From Falsochrobactrum ovis (GTDB taxonomy: Bacteria > Pseudomonadota > Alphaproteobacteria > Rhizobiales > Rhizobiaceae), in contig NZ_QLMK01000005.1 in NCBI RefSeq assembly GCF_003259955.1, forward strand, positions 111,371 through 175,370: a DNA stretch of 64,000 nt. The letters are read 5' to 3'. Positions 35,873 to 42,102 of the stretch are shown piece after piece; the first letter of the stretch is position 1; every line of letters starts with the position of its first letter. The notes under the pieces are model-generated. The model was given only the letters and a program-made list of their open reading frames with translations. It did not search any database and had not been told where the DNA came from. Made by a program: the position numbers and the translations under genes.

Positions 35873-37096
35873 ATGACAATACGACGTGGTCATTTGTCGG
35901 ATTATTTTGAGGGTGTTGGGGTCAAAACGCTGACTGCAGTAGACGCCGAGCCCAAAAGCTCTAATCAGCACGAAATTGGTACAACAAAGACTATGCGTGA
36001 CCAATTTCTCGGTGAAGAAAAAACTGTATTTCCTACATATTATATCTGGTTAGGAAATGAGCAGGATGCTTTCTCGGTCGAAGGTAGTTCCACGCATTAC
36101 GATACGCGCGAAAATCAACATCATCGATCAGCGGAATGGCGACTATATTATAAATCAAATCCGGTGACCGAGGCTATGCAGGAGGGTGACACACTTTTCC
36201 TAGCTAAAGAAACTAATGGATCGCTATTTTTCATTGTAACTCCTTCGGGAACGACAAGTGAGAAACAGCTTTTATGGCTGTTTGGCTTTAGTGATGTGGG
36301 AGGGAGATTTGTATCTAAGGAAATACACGACACTGATCCCGAACTGGATTTTGCGGCGAGGTTTATACTTGACGAGTTAGGAATCGAGTTTGAAGATCCG
36401 GAAGCCAATAGTTTAGATACGATTATTGATAGATTTGAACTTACATTCCCCAAGACTAGAGAATTTTCTGATTTAGCGAGGCAAACGCTACCAAGTATAT
36501 CAGCGTTAGATGACCCAGATTTTGCTCTAATGGCGTGGCTCGATCATGAAGAAGCAATGTTCCGGAGGTTAGAAAAGCGTATTGTAGCCGAAAGACTGAA
36601 ACAAGGTTTCTACGACGGGGGCGATGTGGATATTGATGGGTTTTTATCATTTTCACTTAGCGTGCAAAATCGAAGAAAAGCACGGATGGGTTTTAGCCTA
36701 GAAAACCATCTCGAAGCTGTCTTTAATGCTTTTTCTTTGAAATACGATCGCGGAGCAATTACAGAGAACGGAAATAAACCTGACTTTCTTTTCCCCGGTG
36801 CGGTCACATATGCAGAGGCAGAGCGCGATGATCCTAGGCTTTTGATGCTTGGGGCTAAGTCTACCTGTAAGGACCGGTGGCGCCAAGTCTTACCTGAGGC
36901 GAATAAAGTTTCTCGTAAGCATCTTATCACACTGGAGCCGGGCATATCGACACGGCAAACTGATCAAATGCAGGGCGCTAATCTACAGTTAATCGTTCCA
37001 GAGGCGCTTCAAATTACATACACAGAAGCTCAAAAAAGCTACTTATGGTCGCTGCAGCAATTTGTAAGTGAAGCAATCCGACGACAGACTGAATAA
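35873..37096 (+). CDS. EcoRII-like type II restriction endonuclease
   Basis: A 407-residue nuclease whose C-terminal half closely follows EcoRII: SVQNRRKARMGFSLENHLEAVF (residues 263-284), NKPDFLFPGA (301-310), and AKSTCKDRWRQVL (328-340), placing the catalytic Asp at 304 and Lys at 329. The N-terminal half (residues about 30-140) fits the effector DNA-binding domain of EcoRII, with RSAEWRLYYKSNPVTEAMQEGD. CCWGG recognition with two-site activation is the family expectation. Base composition is lower in GC than the phage around it, which suggests recent acquisition. It follows the methyltransferase by 82 bases. Confidence 0.9.
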   Translation: MTIRRGHLSDYFEGVGVKTLTAVDAEPKSSNQHEIGTTKTMRDQFLGEEKTVFPTYYIWLGNEQDAFSVEGSSTHYDTRENQHHRSAEWRLYYKSNPVTEAMQEGDTLFLAKETNGSLFFIVTPSGTTSEKQLLWLFGFSDVGGRFVSKEIHDTDPELDFAARFILDELGIEFEDPEANSLDTIIDRFELTFPKTREFSDLARQTLPSISALDDPDFALMAWLDHEEAMFRRLEKRIVAERLKQGFYDGGDVDIDGFLSFSLSVQNRRKARMGFSLENHLEAVFNAFSLKYDRGAITENGNKPDFLFPGAVTYAEAERDDPRLLMLGAKSTCKDRWRQVLPEANKVSRKHLITLEPGISTRQTDQMQGANLQLIVPEALQITYTEAQKSYLWSLQQFVSEAIRRQTE

Positions 37097-37184
37097 GAGA
37101 TTTCGCGGTGCTACCACAATACGTGCGAACTGTCCTTCTGTCATGTGGGTCAGAGCAATGAAGCGAAAAGAATGTCGGCACGCG

Positions 37185-37340
37185 TCAGACAAACATCATG
37201 ATCACGATGCCGCCCAATATCACAAAGATCAGGCCGGAGACTAACATCGGTCTCAGTGTGCTGCCCTGTGAGTCTCCACCGCTGGATTGATCGCCGGATA
37301 TGGATATGTCGCGCTTCTCCGAATGATCCTCTTTTGCCAT
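37185..37340 (-). CDS. 51-residue tail-anchored small membrane protein
   Basis: MAKEDHSEKRDISISGDQSS... then a C-terminal hydrophobic helix (PMLVSGLIFVILGGIVIMMFV) that ends the protein. GGAGG precedes the ATG at 37340. It may be a phage-encoded membrane protein affecting superinfection; this is only a guess from size and place. Confidence 0.6.
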   Translation of the reverse strand: MAKEDHSEKRDISISGDQSSGGDSQGSTLRPMLVSGLIFVILGGIVIMMFV

Positions 37341-37392
37341 GGTTCGTCCTCCACGGCATAAGCATACAGGACTCAGGTTGATGCGTTAACCC

Positions 37393-37421
37393 AAAAAGAA
37401 ACCCCGCCGGAGCGGGGCTTT
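37393..37421 (-). terminator. Terminator for leftward small membrane genes
   Basis: CCCCGC (37402-37407) and GCGGGG (37412-37417) with a CGGA loop, and an A-rich flank that becomes a T run on the minus strand. It lies just after the stop of the 72-residue membrane protein gene. Confidence 0.75.
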
Positions 37422-37439
37422 AATGGACGCTTCAATTTG

Positions 37440-37658
37440 CTATCGCACATTTGTGGTCGGTTGACGGGCGTTGTCGCGGGGCCACTGTGTTGTTGCAAGT
37501 ATCCAAAGACCAATAATGTTGGCGATCGGCACGAAAGATAGAAGTACCCACCAGCCGGAGAATCCAATTCGCTTAAGGATTCTTGAGCCCGGCCAGCCTA
37601 GTAAACACCACCATATTGCCAACGTTATAATCCAGTGCCAAATACTGAAAGTCCCCAT
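37440..37658 (-). CDS. Two-helix small membrane protein
   Basis: A 72-residue protein with two hydrophobic segments (IWHWIITLAIWWCLLGWPG and GWWVLLSFVPIANIIGLWILA) rich in Trp, followed by a polar tail. GGAGGGGACAC precedes the ATG. It resembles small DUF805-like proteins in its SGWWVLLSFVPIANIIGLWIL part. Accessory phage gene, probably expressed from the lysogen because it lies outside the early operons. Confidence 0.6.
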   Translation of the reverse strand: MGTFSIWHWIITLAIWWCLLGWPGSRILKRIGFSGWWVLLSFVPIANIIGLWILATTQWPRDNARQPTTNVR

Positions 37659-37728
37659 GTGTCCCCTCCATTGTAAATGCTATGTTAGGATAATGCCTGT
37701 CATATTACTTTTCCCACCCTTTTGCTAA

Positions 37729-37815
37729 TCATCTTCTCGGCAGCAGATACACCGCCAGCACCGCCACAAGCAGCACGATGCTTAACCCCTCCGCAAACGA
37801 ATACCACCAGTTCAT
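37729..37815 (-). CDS. 28-residue membrane peptide
   Basis: MNWWYSFAEGLSIVLLVAVLAVYLLPRR: one hydrophobic helix flanked by an aromatic start and Arg-Arg end. It overlaps the upstream micro-gene as ATGA. Confidence 0.45.
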   Translation of the reverse strand: MNWWYSFAEGLSIVLLVAVLAVYLLPRR

Positions 37816-37910
37816 TCCAGTCCCATAAGCTTCACTGCAATCCCGCCGATCAATACGAATGGCAGGGCGATGAACGCTATCCTGAGAATGAAGTGTGCGC
37901 GTTTGTGCAA
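37812..37910 (-). CDS. 32-residue membrane peptide with TTG start
   Basis: A TTG at 37910 follows GGGGGTAATC and opens MHKRAHFILRIAFIALPFVLIGG..., a single hydrophobic helix. The stop overlaps the next micro-gene. The pair looks like a translationally coupled duo of membrane peptides next to the repressor. Confidence 0.4.
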   Translation of the reverse strand: MHKRAHFILRIAFIALPFVLIGGIAVKLMGLE

Positions 37911-38073
37911 GATTACCCCCAATAATCCACAACAAGCATTTGCGTCTATTTTCGCGCCCACCGCAAGATGTAGCGGCGACAATAAACTTATCCCCGCCTC
38001 TTAACCATCCGTTATCCTAGTTCTTGATTTGTTCTGTGAATCAATGCAGCATAAGTGTGGAGCGGAGGGCACT

Positions 38074-38226
38074 GTGAAAAAAATAAAAGAAGCGCGACTG
38101 ATTTGGGATAAGTTATCGGACCATGAGCGTGATCAAATTATTCTTTCTTTGCGGCAGCTAGCGAGCGCATTAGCTCAAGAACGGTGTTCTGTTCTTTCTC
38201 ACCTACCTGGGAGAACAGTTCAGTGA
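38074..38226 (+). CDS. Possible 50-residue helical protein convergent with the repressor
   Basis: A GTG start with GGAGG four bases upstream opens a basic-to-helical protein (KKIKEARLIWDKLSDHERDQIILSLRQLASAL). The last 89 bases are antisense to the 3' end of the repressor gene. It could be a real small gene, or the frame could extend by chance into the repressor. Confidence 0.35.
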   Translation: MKKIKEARLIWDKLSDHERDQIILSLRQLASALAQERCSVLSHLPGRTVQ

Positions 38227-38470
38227 ATTCTGCCCATTTAGGATCTGTAGCGGACGAGGGGCCGTTGCCCTCTCCGTATAGTATCCAACCGGCATCTACT
38301 CCAAATAATTGCGCATATTTTTGCGCAGCGTTTTTTGACACCGGTCTATTGCCATTCTCATGGCTAATAAGGGTGTTTTGATTAATTTCTTTATGCGCGC
38401 GAGCGGCGTCTGTAGGGCGTTCAAAGCCCGCGTTCCGTCGCGCTAATTTAAGCCTGTCTTTTGGTTCCAT
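38138..38470 (-). CDS. Short HTH (XRE-family) prophage repressor
   Basis: A 110-residue protein with an N-terminal XRE helix-turn-helix (RLKLARRNAGFERPTDAARA, then NTLISHENGNRPVSKNAAQKYAQLFGV) and a short helical tail. It has no S24/LexA peptidase domain, so RecA-driven self-cleavage as in lambda CI is not expected. ATG at 38470 is preferred; in-frame starts at 38494 and 38527 lie within the operators. It is divergent from the Cro-sized gene, with two perfect operator sites between them. Confidence 0.82.
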   Translation of the reverse strand: MEPKDRLKLARRNAGFERPTDAARAHKEINQNTLISHENGNRPVSKNAAQKYAQLFGVDAGWILYGEGNGPSSATDPKWAEFTELFSQVGEKEQNTVLELMRSLAAAKKE

Positions 38471-38493
38471 TCGTACATTATTGCCTATTATCA

Positions 38494-38544
38494 TCGTACT
38501 GTGCGTACGATTTGGCTTGCTATACAATCGTACATAGCGTACGA
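38494..38544. promoter_or_regulatory. Right operator pair, TCGTAC-N5-GTACGA
   Basis: Two perfect 17-base palindromes: 38494-38510 (TCGTAC-TGTGC-GTACGA) and 38528-38544 (TCGTAC-ATAGC-GTACGA), with centres 34 bases apart, between the divergent repressor and Cro-like genes. A lone half-site TCGTAC is at 38471-38476. The same symmetric form occurs three times upstream of the leftward operon. Confidence 0.85.
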
Positions 38545-38551
38545 TAGCTTT

Positions 38552-38785
38552 ATGATGGAAACTCCAAGAACTATTCCAGACCTGATTGATCGTTGGGGAA
38601 AAATTTCAGAATTCGCCCGCGATGTTGGCTGTGGGTATGAAGCAGCCCGGCAAATGCGTAGGCGCGAAAGTATCGCACCTGAGCACTGGGAGCAGGTTGT
38701 TGCGGCCAGTGAAAGGCGGGGGATCAAAGGCATAACGTTTGTTTGGTTGGCCTCACAACGTTCAAAGTTGAGGTCCGTAGCATGA
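38552..38785 (+). CDS. Cro-like small HTH regulator
   Basis: A 77-residue DNA-binding protein of the size of Cro (TIPDLIDRWGKISEFARDVGCGYEAARQMRRRESIAPEHWEQVVAASERRGIKGIT). The helix-turn-helix is around residues 17-40 and resembles the YdaS/Cro-type carbon-copy antirepressors. Its start lies eight bases after the second operator and has no Shine-Dalgarno sequence, so a leaderless mRNA is possible. It should be the first rightward early gene. Confidence 0.75.
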   Translation: MMETPRTIPDLIDRWGKISEFARDVGCGYEAARQMRRRESIAPEHWEQVVAASERRGIKGITFVWLASQRSKLRSVA

Positions 38786-38793
38786 GCGTGTCT

Positions 38794-39045
38794 TTAAACG
38801 ATTCCTGCCGGTCTTGGCTTGCCATCGCTAATAACGCGGATGTCATCGATGACCCTGAGGGCTTCGGTCATCCGCTTTTTGACCTCGCTCGGCGCGTCGG
38901 GATGGCTCCCGGTCATCTGCACGATGCTTGCCGCCTGTTCCAAAAACTCAGAACCAAAATGCGTGCCGATAGCGGAAATGATTGCGGAGAACGCAGCGTT
39001 CTCAATCTCGATAGCCTCAATGCGTCGCAAAATATCTTCGCTCAT
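38794..39045 (-). CDS. Leftward 83-residue helical phage protein
   Basis: MSEDILRRIEAIEIENAAFSAIISAIGTHFGSEFLEQAASIVQM..., with good heptad-like helices and GGAGGGGGAG before the ATG at 39045. The opposite strand has a longer frame that starts in an ATGA overlap with the Cro-like gene, but its composition (Ser, Cys, Arg-rich, no structure) looks like a shadow. I therefore place the gene on the minus strand. Confidence 0.6.
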   Translation of the reverse strand: MSEDILRRIEAIEIENAAFSAIISAIGTHFGSEFLEQAASIVQMTGSHPDAPSEVKKRMTEALRVIDDIRVISDGKPRPAGIV

Positions 39046-39155
39046 AACTCCCCCTCCATGGAAAACGTAACCAATCCGAATGATTGGCGCAATTTCGCTG
39101 ACAAGAGTCAATCCCCTTCATCTGCCCCGTCCTCCTCCCAAGCGGTAGATGAAGA

Positions 39156-39190
39156 AAGCCGAGACGCACCCCCTCTCAGCGTCTCGGCTT
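39156..39190. terminator. Strong hairpin in the early right region
   Basis: AAGCCGAGACGC (39156-39167) and GCGTCTCGGCTT (39179-39190) form a perfect 12-bp stem with an 11-base loop. Pyrimidine-rich tails follow on both strands. It may stop early rightward transcripts, implying antitermination, or leftward ones from 39.5 kb. Confidence 0.65.
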
Positions 39191-39242
39191 CCTCCTTTGG
39201 ACAGGACATGCGGCGATGAGGAACTTTGTCGCTGTCCAATTC

Positions 39243-39500
39243 TCAAATCTTCAATCTGGTGCGGTTCGCACTGGTAACGGATGCCGGTGGCAGGGCTGGG
39301 GCTTCCCCGTCTGCAACCTTGAACACGGCAGGTCTCTGCTTACCGTCATCCGTTTTATTCTCTCGGGCTTTCGCGGCTTTGCGAGCGTTTTGCAGAACTC
39401 TCCAGACCGCGTTCCCGACATGCTCCAATCCCAATCTCCTGCGTTCGTTTCGTTTCAGATCGTTCCCTACGTCCTGAAACGTAGCGAAGGAGTCACCCAT
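39243..39500 (-). CDS. Uncertain leftward 85-residue frame
   Basis: A frame with natural-looking codon use (MGDSFATFQDVGNDLKRNERRRLGLEHVGNAVWRVLQNARKAAKAREN...) and a basic, helical product. It has no ribosome-binding site, and its first base is antisense to the start of the rightward gene at 39499. The region between 39191 and 39498 otherwise holds no supported gene. Confidence 0.3.
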   Translation of the reverse strand: MGDSFATFQDVGNDLKRNERRRLGLEHVGNAVWRVLQNARKAAKARENKTDDGKQRPAVFKVADGEAPALPPASVTSANRTRLKI

Positions 39501-39867
39501 GAACTTGGGACGTTCATCCACGAACGTGGATTTTTCAGCCAAGGAGAACCAGCCCATGTCTGACGTGGATATGGCCGCGTCTCTGCTTGACGATGTAATT
39601 GGCGCTCGCGGTGTCCGCGAGCCTGTCAAGTCAATGCTTGAACGGGCTTATGCGCTCTTGAGCAGGCGTAACAGTGCGTGGACCAGACGGCGAGTTAGAG
39701 CCGTTTTCAACAAAGAAGCTAGCCGGATCGAACACCGCGAAATCGAAGATATGCGGGCGATCCTCGACGCAAGGAAGAAACATGCCGCTTACCGCGAAGA
39801 AACCGCCCGTCTTGCTCAGGTGGCTGTCATTCGAGCGCAGGAACGTGTTGGCAACGTGGCTCCGTGA
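39499..39867 (+). CDS. Early right phage protein with two possible starts
   Basis: The frame has two ATGs, each with its own AAGGAG: 39499 (122 residues) and 39556 (103 residues, MSDVDMAASLLDDVIGARG...). Downstream is a helical, Arg-rich protein (RRNSAWTRRRVRAVFNKEASRIEHREIEDMRAILDARKKHAAYREETARLAQVAVIRAQERV). Proteins like this are common hypothetical genes of rhizobial phages. The double start may give two protein forms. Confidence 0.7.
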   Translation: MNLGRSSTNVDFSAKENQPMSDVDMAASLLDDVIGARGVREPVKSMLERAYALLSRRNSAWTRRRVRAVFNKEASRIEHREIEDMRAILDARKKHAAYREETARLAQVAVIRAQERVGNVAP

Positions 39868-39925
39868 CAAGGCCGCATGGCTGGCCGAGTGGATTTGCCC
39901 CGAGCTGAAAGGAGATGACGAATGA
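39782..39925 (+). CDS. 47-residue basic phage protein overlapping its neighbour
   Basis: MPLTAKKPPVLLRWLSFERRNVLATWLRDKAAWLAEWICPELKGDDE, preceded by AAGGAAG. It overlaps the previous gene by 86 bases in another frame and its stop overlaps the next ATG. Trp-rich amphipathic design. Moderate support. Confidence 0.45.
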   Translation: MPLTAKKPPVLLRWLSFERRNVLATWLRDKAAWLAEWICPELKGDDE

Positions 39926-40023
39926 ACTGGTTAGAGACCTTCATAATCGCAGCCGGTGCCGTTCTTGTCGCCGCATCTCTTATCTCGCTGATCAGCCTCT
40001 ATTTTGCATGGAGTGTGATGTGA
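39922..40023 (+). CDS. 33-residue membrane peptide
   Basis: MNWLETFIIAAGAVLVAASLISLISLYFAWSVM, one hydrophobic helix. AAGGAG lies eight bases before its ATG at 39922, ATGA overlaps the previous stop and TGATG leads to the next start. A competing frame from 39915 encodes a Cys-x-x-Cys pair and continues into the next gene. Confidence 0.5.
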   Translation: MNWLETFIIAAGAVLVAASLISLISLYFAWSVM

Positions 40024-40226
40024 TGATCACCCACCAGCAAAAGCTAGATCGTGTCGAGAAGATCATCCGCGAAAAGCAGTTGTGGATTAGTCAATTCTCG
40101 TCGGGTCGCAACAAGCGCCCTGATCATGAGATCGACAACCGCCAGCAAGACGTGAATGTGCTTGAGGAAATTGCTGTCGATTATCGCCGTGCAATTGCCA
40201 GACAGGCAGAAAGCGAGGCGGCATGA
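40023..40226 (+). CDS. 67-residue coiled-coil phage protein
   Basis: A highly charged helical protein (HQQKLDRVEKIIREKQLWIS, then DNRQQDVNVLEEIAVDYRRAIARQAESEA). It starts in a TGATG overlap. The same frame is open back to 39915 and would then include a zinc-ribbon-like Cys-x2-Cys-x13-Cys-x2-Cys segment, giving a 103-residue protein. Both gene models remain possible. Confidence 0.6.
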   Translation: MITHQQKLDRVEKIIREKQLWISQFSSGRNKRPDHEIDNRQQDVNVLEEIAVDYRRAIARQAESEAA

Positions 40227-40579
40227 GAATGACCGCGGCAGAATATAGGAGGCAGTCAAAGCCAAACAAATATGGCGCCAAGAAAACTGTTGTTGATGGG
40301 ATCACCTTCGATAGCAAGGCTGAGGCGCGATATTACGTGCAGCTCAAACAGCGTGAAAAGGACGGCGAGGTGGGCGGCGTTGAGTTGCAACGGCCATTCG
40401 TTGTGCTCGGGCCAAAAGGCGAGTTGATCACGACCTACAAGGCTGATTTTGCCTTCTGGGACTTCAAAGAAGATCGTTTCCGCGTGATCGATGTGAAGGG
40501 CGTCGAGACAGCTGTTTTTCGCCTCAAAAAGAAGCTCGTCAAAGCTTTTCTCGGGATTGATGTGGAGGTGGTGAAATGA
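40223..40579 (+). CDS. DUF1064 family nuclease-like phage protein
   Basis: A 118-residue protein of the DUF1064 family, close to Holliday-junction resolvase or VRR-NUC-like folds. The core reads NKYGAKKTVVDGITFDSKAEARYYVQLKQREKDGEV, then ITTYKADFAFWDFKEDRFRVIDVKGVETAVFRLKKKLV. The D-F-x-F and V-I-D-V-K-G segments form a PD-(D/E)xK-like metal site. It probably resolves branched DNA during phage replication. Overlaps both neighbours. Confidence 0.85.
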   Translation: MRMTAAEYRRQSKPNKYGAKKTVVDGITFDSKAEARYYVQLKQREKDGEVGGVELQRPFVVLGPKGELITTYKADFAFWDFKEDRFRVIDVKGVETAVFRLKKKLVKAFLGIDVEVVK

Positions 40580-41430
40580 GCCGGTGGATACGCGTTCAAA
40601 CCTCGATATTCGATCACGAATTATTCCAGTCAGAGCCTCTGACGGAGAGAGAAGCTTGGTTATGGCTCATTGCTAATGCCGCATGGAAATCAACGCGCCA
40701 TCGGGTAGGTGCGGACATGCATATTGTTCCTGCGGGAAGTCTGTTCGTCACTCTGCGCCAACTGCAAACGGCTTGGAAATGGAAGTCTGATTATCGGGTG
40801 CGGTCATTCTTAAAGCTGCTTGAAAAAGAGGAAATGATCGTCTCAGAAACGAACGCAGGAAAAACGCAAGTAACTATTTGTAATTATTCATATTATCAGG
40901 AAGCAGAACGCACAGAAAACGCAAGAGCAACGCAAGAAAAACGCACTAAAGACACCAGTACACCAAATACATCTTCACTTCGTTCAGATGTTGAGGCGCG
41001 AGCGCGCACAACTCCGAAGCAGGATTTTGTTTCAGAGCTTTCTGATCTTCTCGATGCTGAAACCATCGAAGCAATTATCGATCACCGCAGAAAGAAACGA
41101 GCACCAATTACCGCTAGGGCTGCAAAGCTTCTGGCGAACGAGTTGCGCAAATGCGCCGATCCTCGGGCTGCTGCCGACATGATGATCCTCCACGGCTGGC
41201 AGGGCCTCAAAGCGGAATGGGTCGAAAACCGGACAAGTTCCAAACGAAATGATCCCCCTCCCAAGCCCCGAACCATCGGAGATGCAATTCGAGACGAGGC
41301 AAGGCGACACGGAGTTTTGAGAGATGAACCAGATAGCGAAAACAGAGGATTTCACAGCGAAGGCTACTCAGGCGGAAATGTTAGAGTGCTTGACCTTGCT
41401 TTCAAGCCTGCCCTCAAGAGCTTCGGCTGA
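40576..41430 (+). CDS. Phage replication protein with N-terminal winged helix
   Basis: A 284-residue protein whose first 115 residues resemble phage replication initiators (WIRVQTSIFDHELFQSEPLTEREAWLWLIANAAW, then TLRQLQTAWKWKSDYRVRSFLKLLEKEEMI). A linker and a helical region (PITARAAKLLANELRKCADPRAAADMMILHGWQGLKAEWV) follow, as in DnaT/O-type proteins. Its position before a helicase-loader-sized gene fits. The last 107 bases overlap the next gene in another frame. Confidence 0.8.
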   Translation: MSRWIRVQTSIFDHELFQSEPLTEREAWLWLIANAAWKSTRHRVGADMHIVPAGSLFVTLRQLQTAWKWKSDYRVRSFLKLLEKEEMIVSETNAGKTQVTICNYSYYQEAERTENARATQEKRTKDTSTPNTSSLRSDVEARARTTPKQDFVSELSDLLDAETIEAIIDHRRKKRAPITARAAKLLANELRKCADPRAAADMMILHGWQGLKAEWVENRTSSKRNDPPPKPRTIGDAIRDEARRHGVLRDEPDSENRGFHSEGYSGGNVRVLDLAFKPALKSFG

Positions 41431-41899
41431 CGATCGGATCAATGTGGCTGGTTTCTATCTGGCGCTTGAAGGCGTGTCTCGCCATGCACTGCAAACAGCC
41501 ACAAAGCAGATCATGCAAGGTTCTCTCGGTCATGCGTTTCTTCCAAGCCCACCGGAGCTGCGGCAGGAATGCGACAAGATTATGCGTCCCATCCTCGAAG
41601 CCCGAGCCAGAGATGCTCAAGACAAGCGTATTCGCGAAGAAATGAAAGCGGATCAGTCGCGAGCCAAATGGACACCGGAAAGCCGCGCCCGTGCAACTGC
41701 GAAGTGGGAGGCCGCCAAGGCACAGCAGCGCCTTGACAGCGCAGCAGAAGATACGCGCCACGACCATTACGACACAAGCGTTGAAGCCTCAATGGCGCGC
41801 CTCAAGCAGGCCGCAGAAGACAACGGCAATGAATTCGACCTCAACGGTCTCAGATCCGCACCAATCGGCTCATTTAAGCAAATAGGGAGGGCTGCATGA
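41324..41899 (+). CDS. Putative replication accessory protein
   Basis: A 191-residue helical protein (MLECLTLLSSLPSRASADDRINVAGFYLALEGVSRHALQTATKQIMQGSLGHAFLPSPPELRQECD...). The position after the replication initiator and the ALEGVS...FLPSPPEL pattern resemble phage helicase-loader (P-like) partners. It starts 107 bases inside the previous gene, an unusually long coding overlap. GAGAG precedes the ATG. Confidence 0.7.
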   Translation: MNQIAKTEDFTAKATQAEMLECLTLLSSLPSRASADDRINVAGFYLALEGVSRHALQTATKQIMQGSLGHAFLPSPPELRQECDKIMRPILEARARDAQDKRIREEMKADQSRAKWTPESRARATAKWEAAKAQQRLDSAAEDTRHDHYDTSVEASMARLKQAAEDNGNEFDLNGLRSAPIGSFKQIGRAA

Positions 41900-42102
41900 C
41901 CGCCGCGCCATCCTACTACTGGTCGAAGAAGGATCAGGAATATTTCCGGCCCTTGCGTCTGTTCCGGCAGGGGAAAGACACGCTGGAAATCGCTGAAATC
42001 ATGGGCATCACCGAAGCGGACGCTCACATGCGCATTCACAGGGCAATCAGTTGTGAGAAGCGCAAGAAGGTTCGCACCGTACCGCATGGGGAGTTGGTAT
42101 AA
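41896..42102 (+). CDS. Small HTH phage protein
   Basis: A 68-residue protein with a sigma-like or response-regulator-like HTH (LRLFRQGKDTLEIAEIMGITEADAHMRIHRA) and a basic end. Overlaps of four and one bases with its neighbours show coupling. It may regulate replication or late genes; target unknown. Confidence 0.7.
   Translation: MTAAPSYYWSKKDQEYFRPLRLFRQGKDTLEIAEIMGITEADAHMRIHRAISCEKRKKVRTVPHGELV

Noticed and set aside
37150-37365. Leftward 71-codon frame over the small membrane protein gene
   Set aside because: The 51-codon frame at 37185-37340 has a strong ribosome-binding site and a clean membrane helix, whereas this frame gives an Arg/His-rich shadow product.
38782-39219. Rightward frame starting in an ATGA overlap with the Cro-like gene
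   Set aside because: Its composition is Ser/Pro/Cys-rich without structure, it spans a 12-bp perfect hairpin, and the minus strand of the same DNA encodes a better protein with a strong ribosome-binding site.
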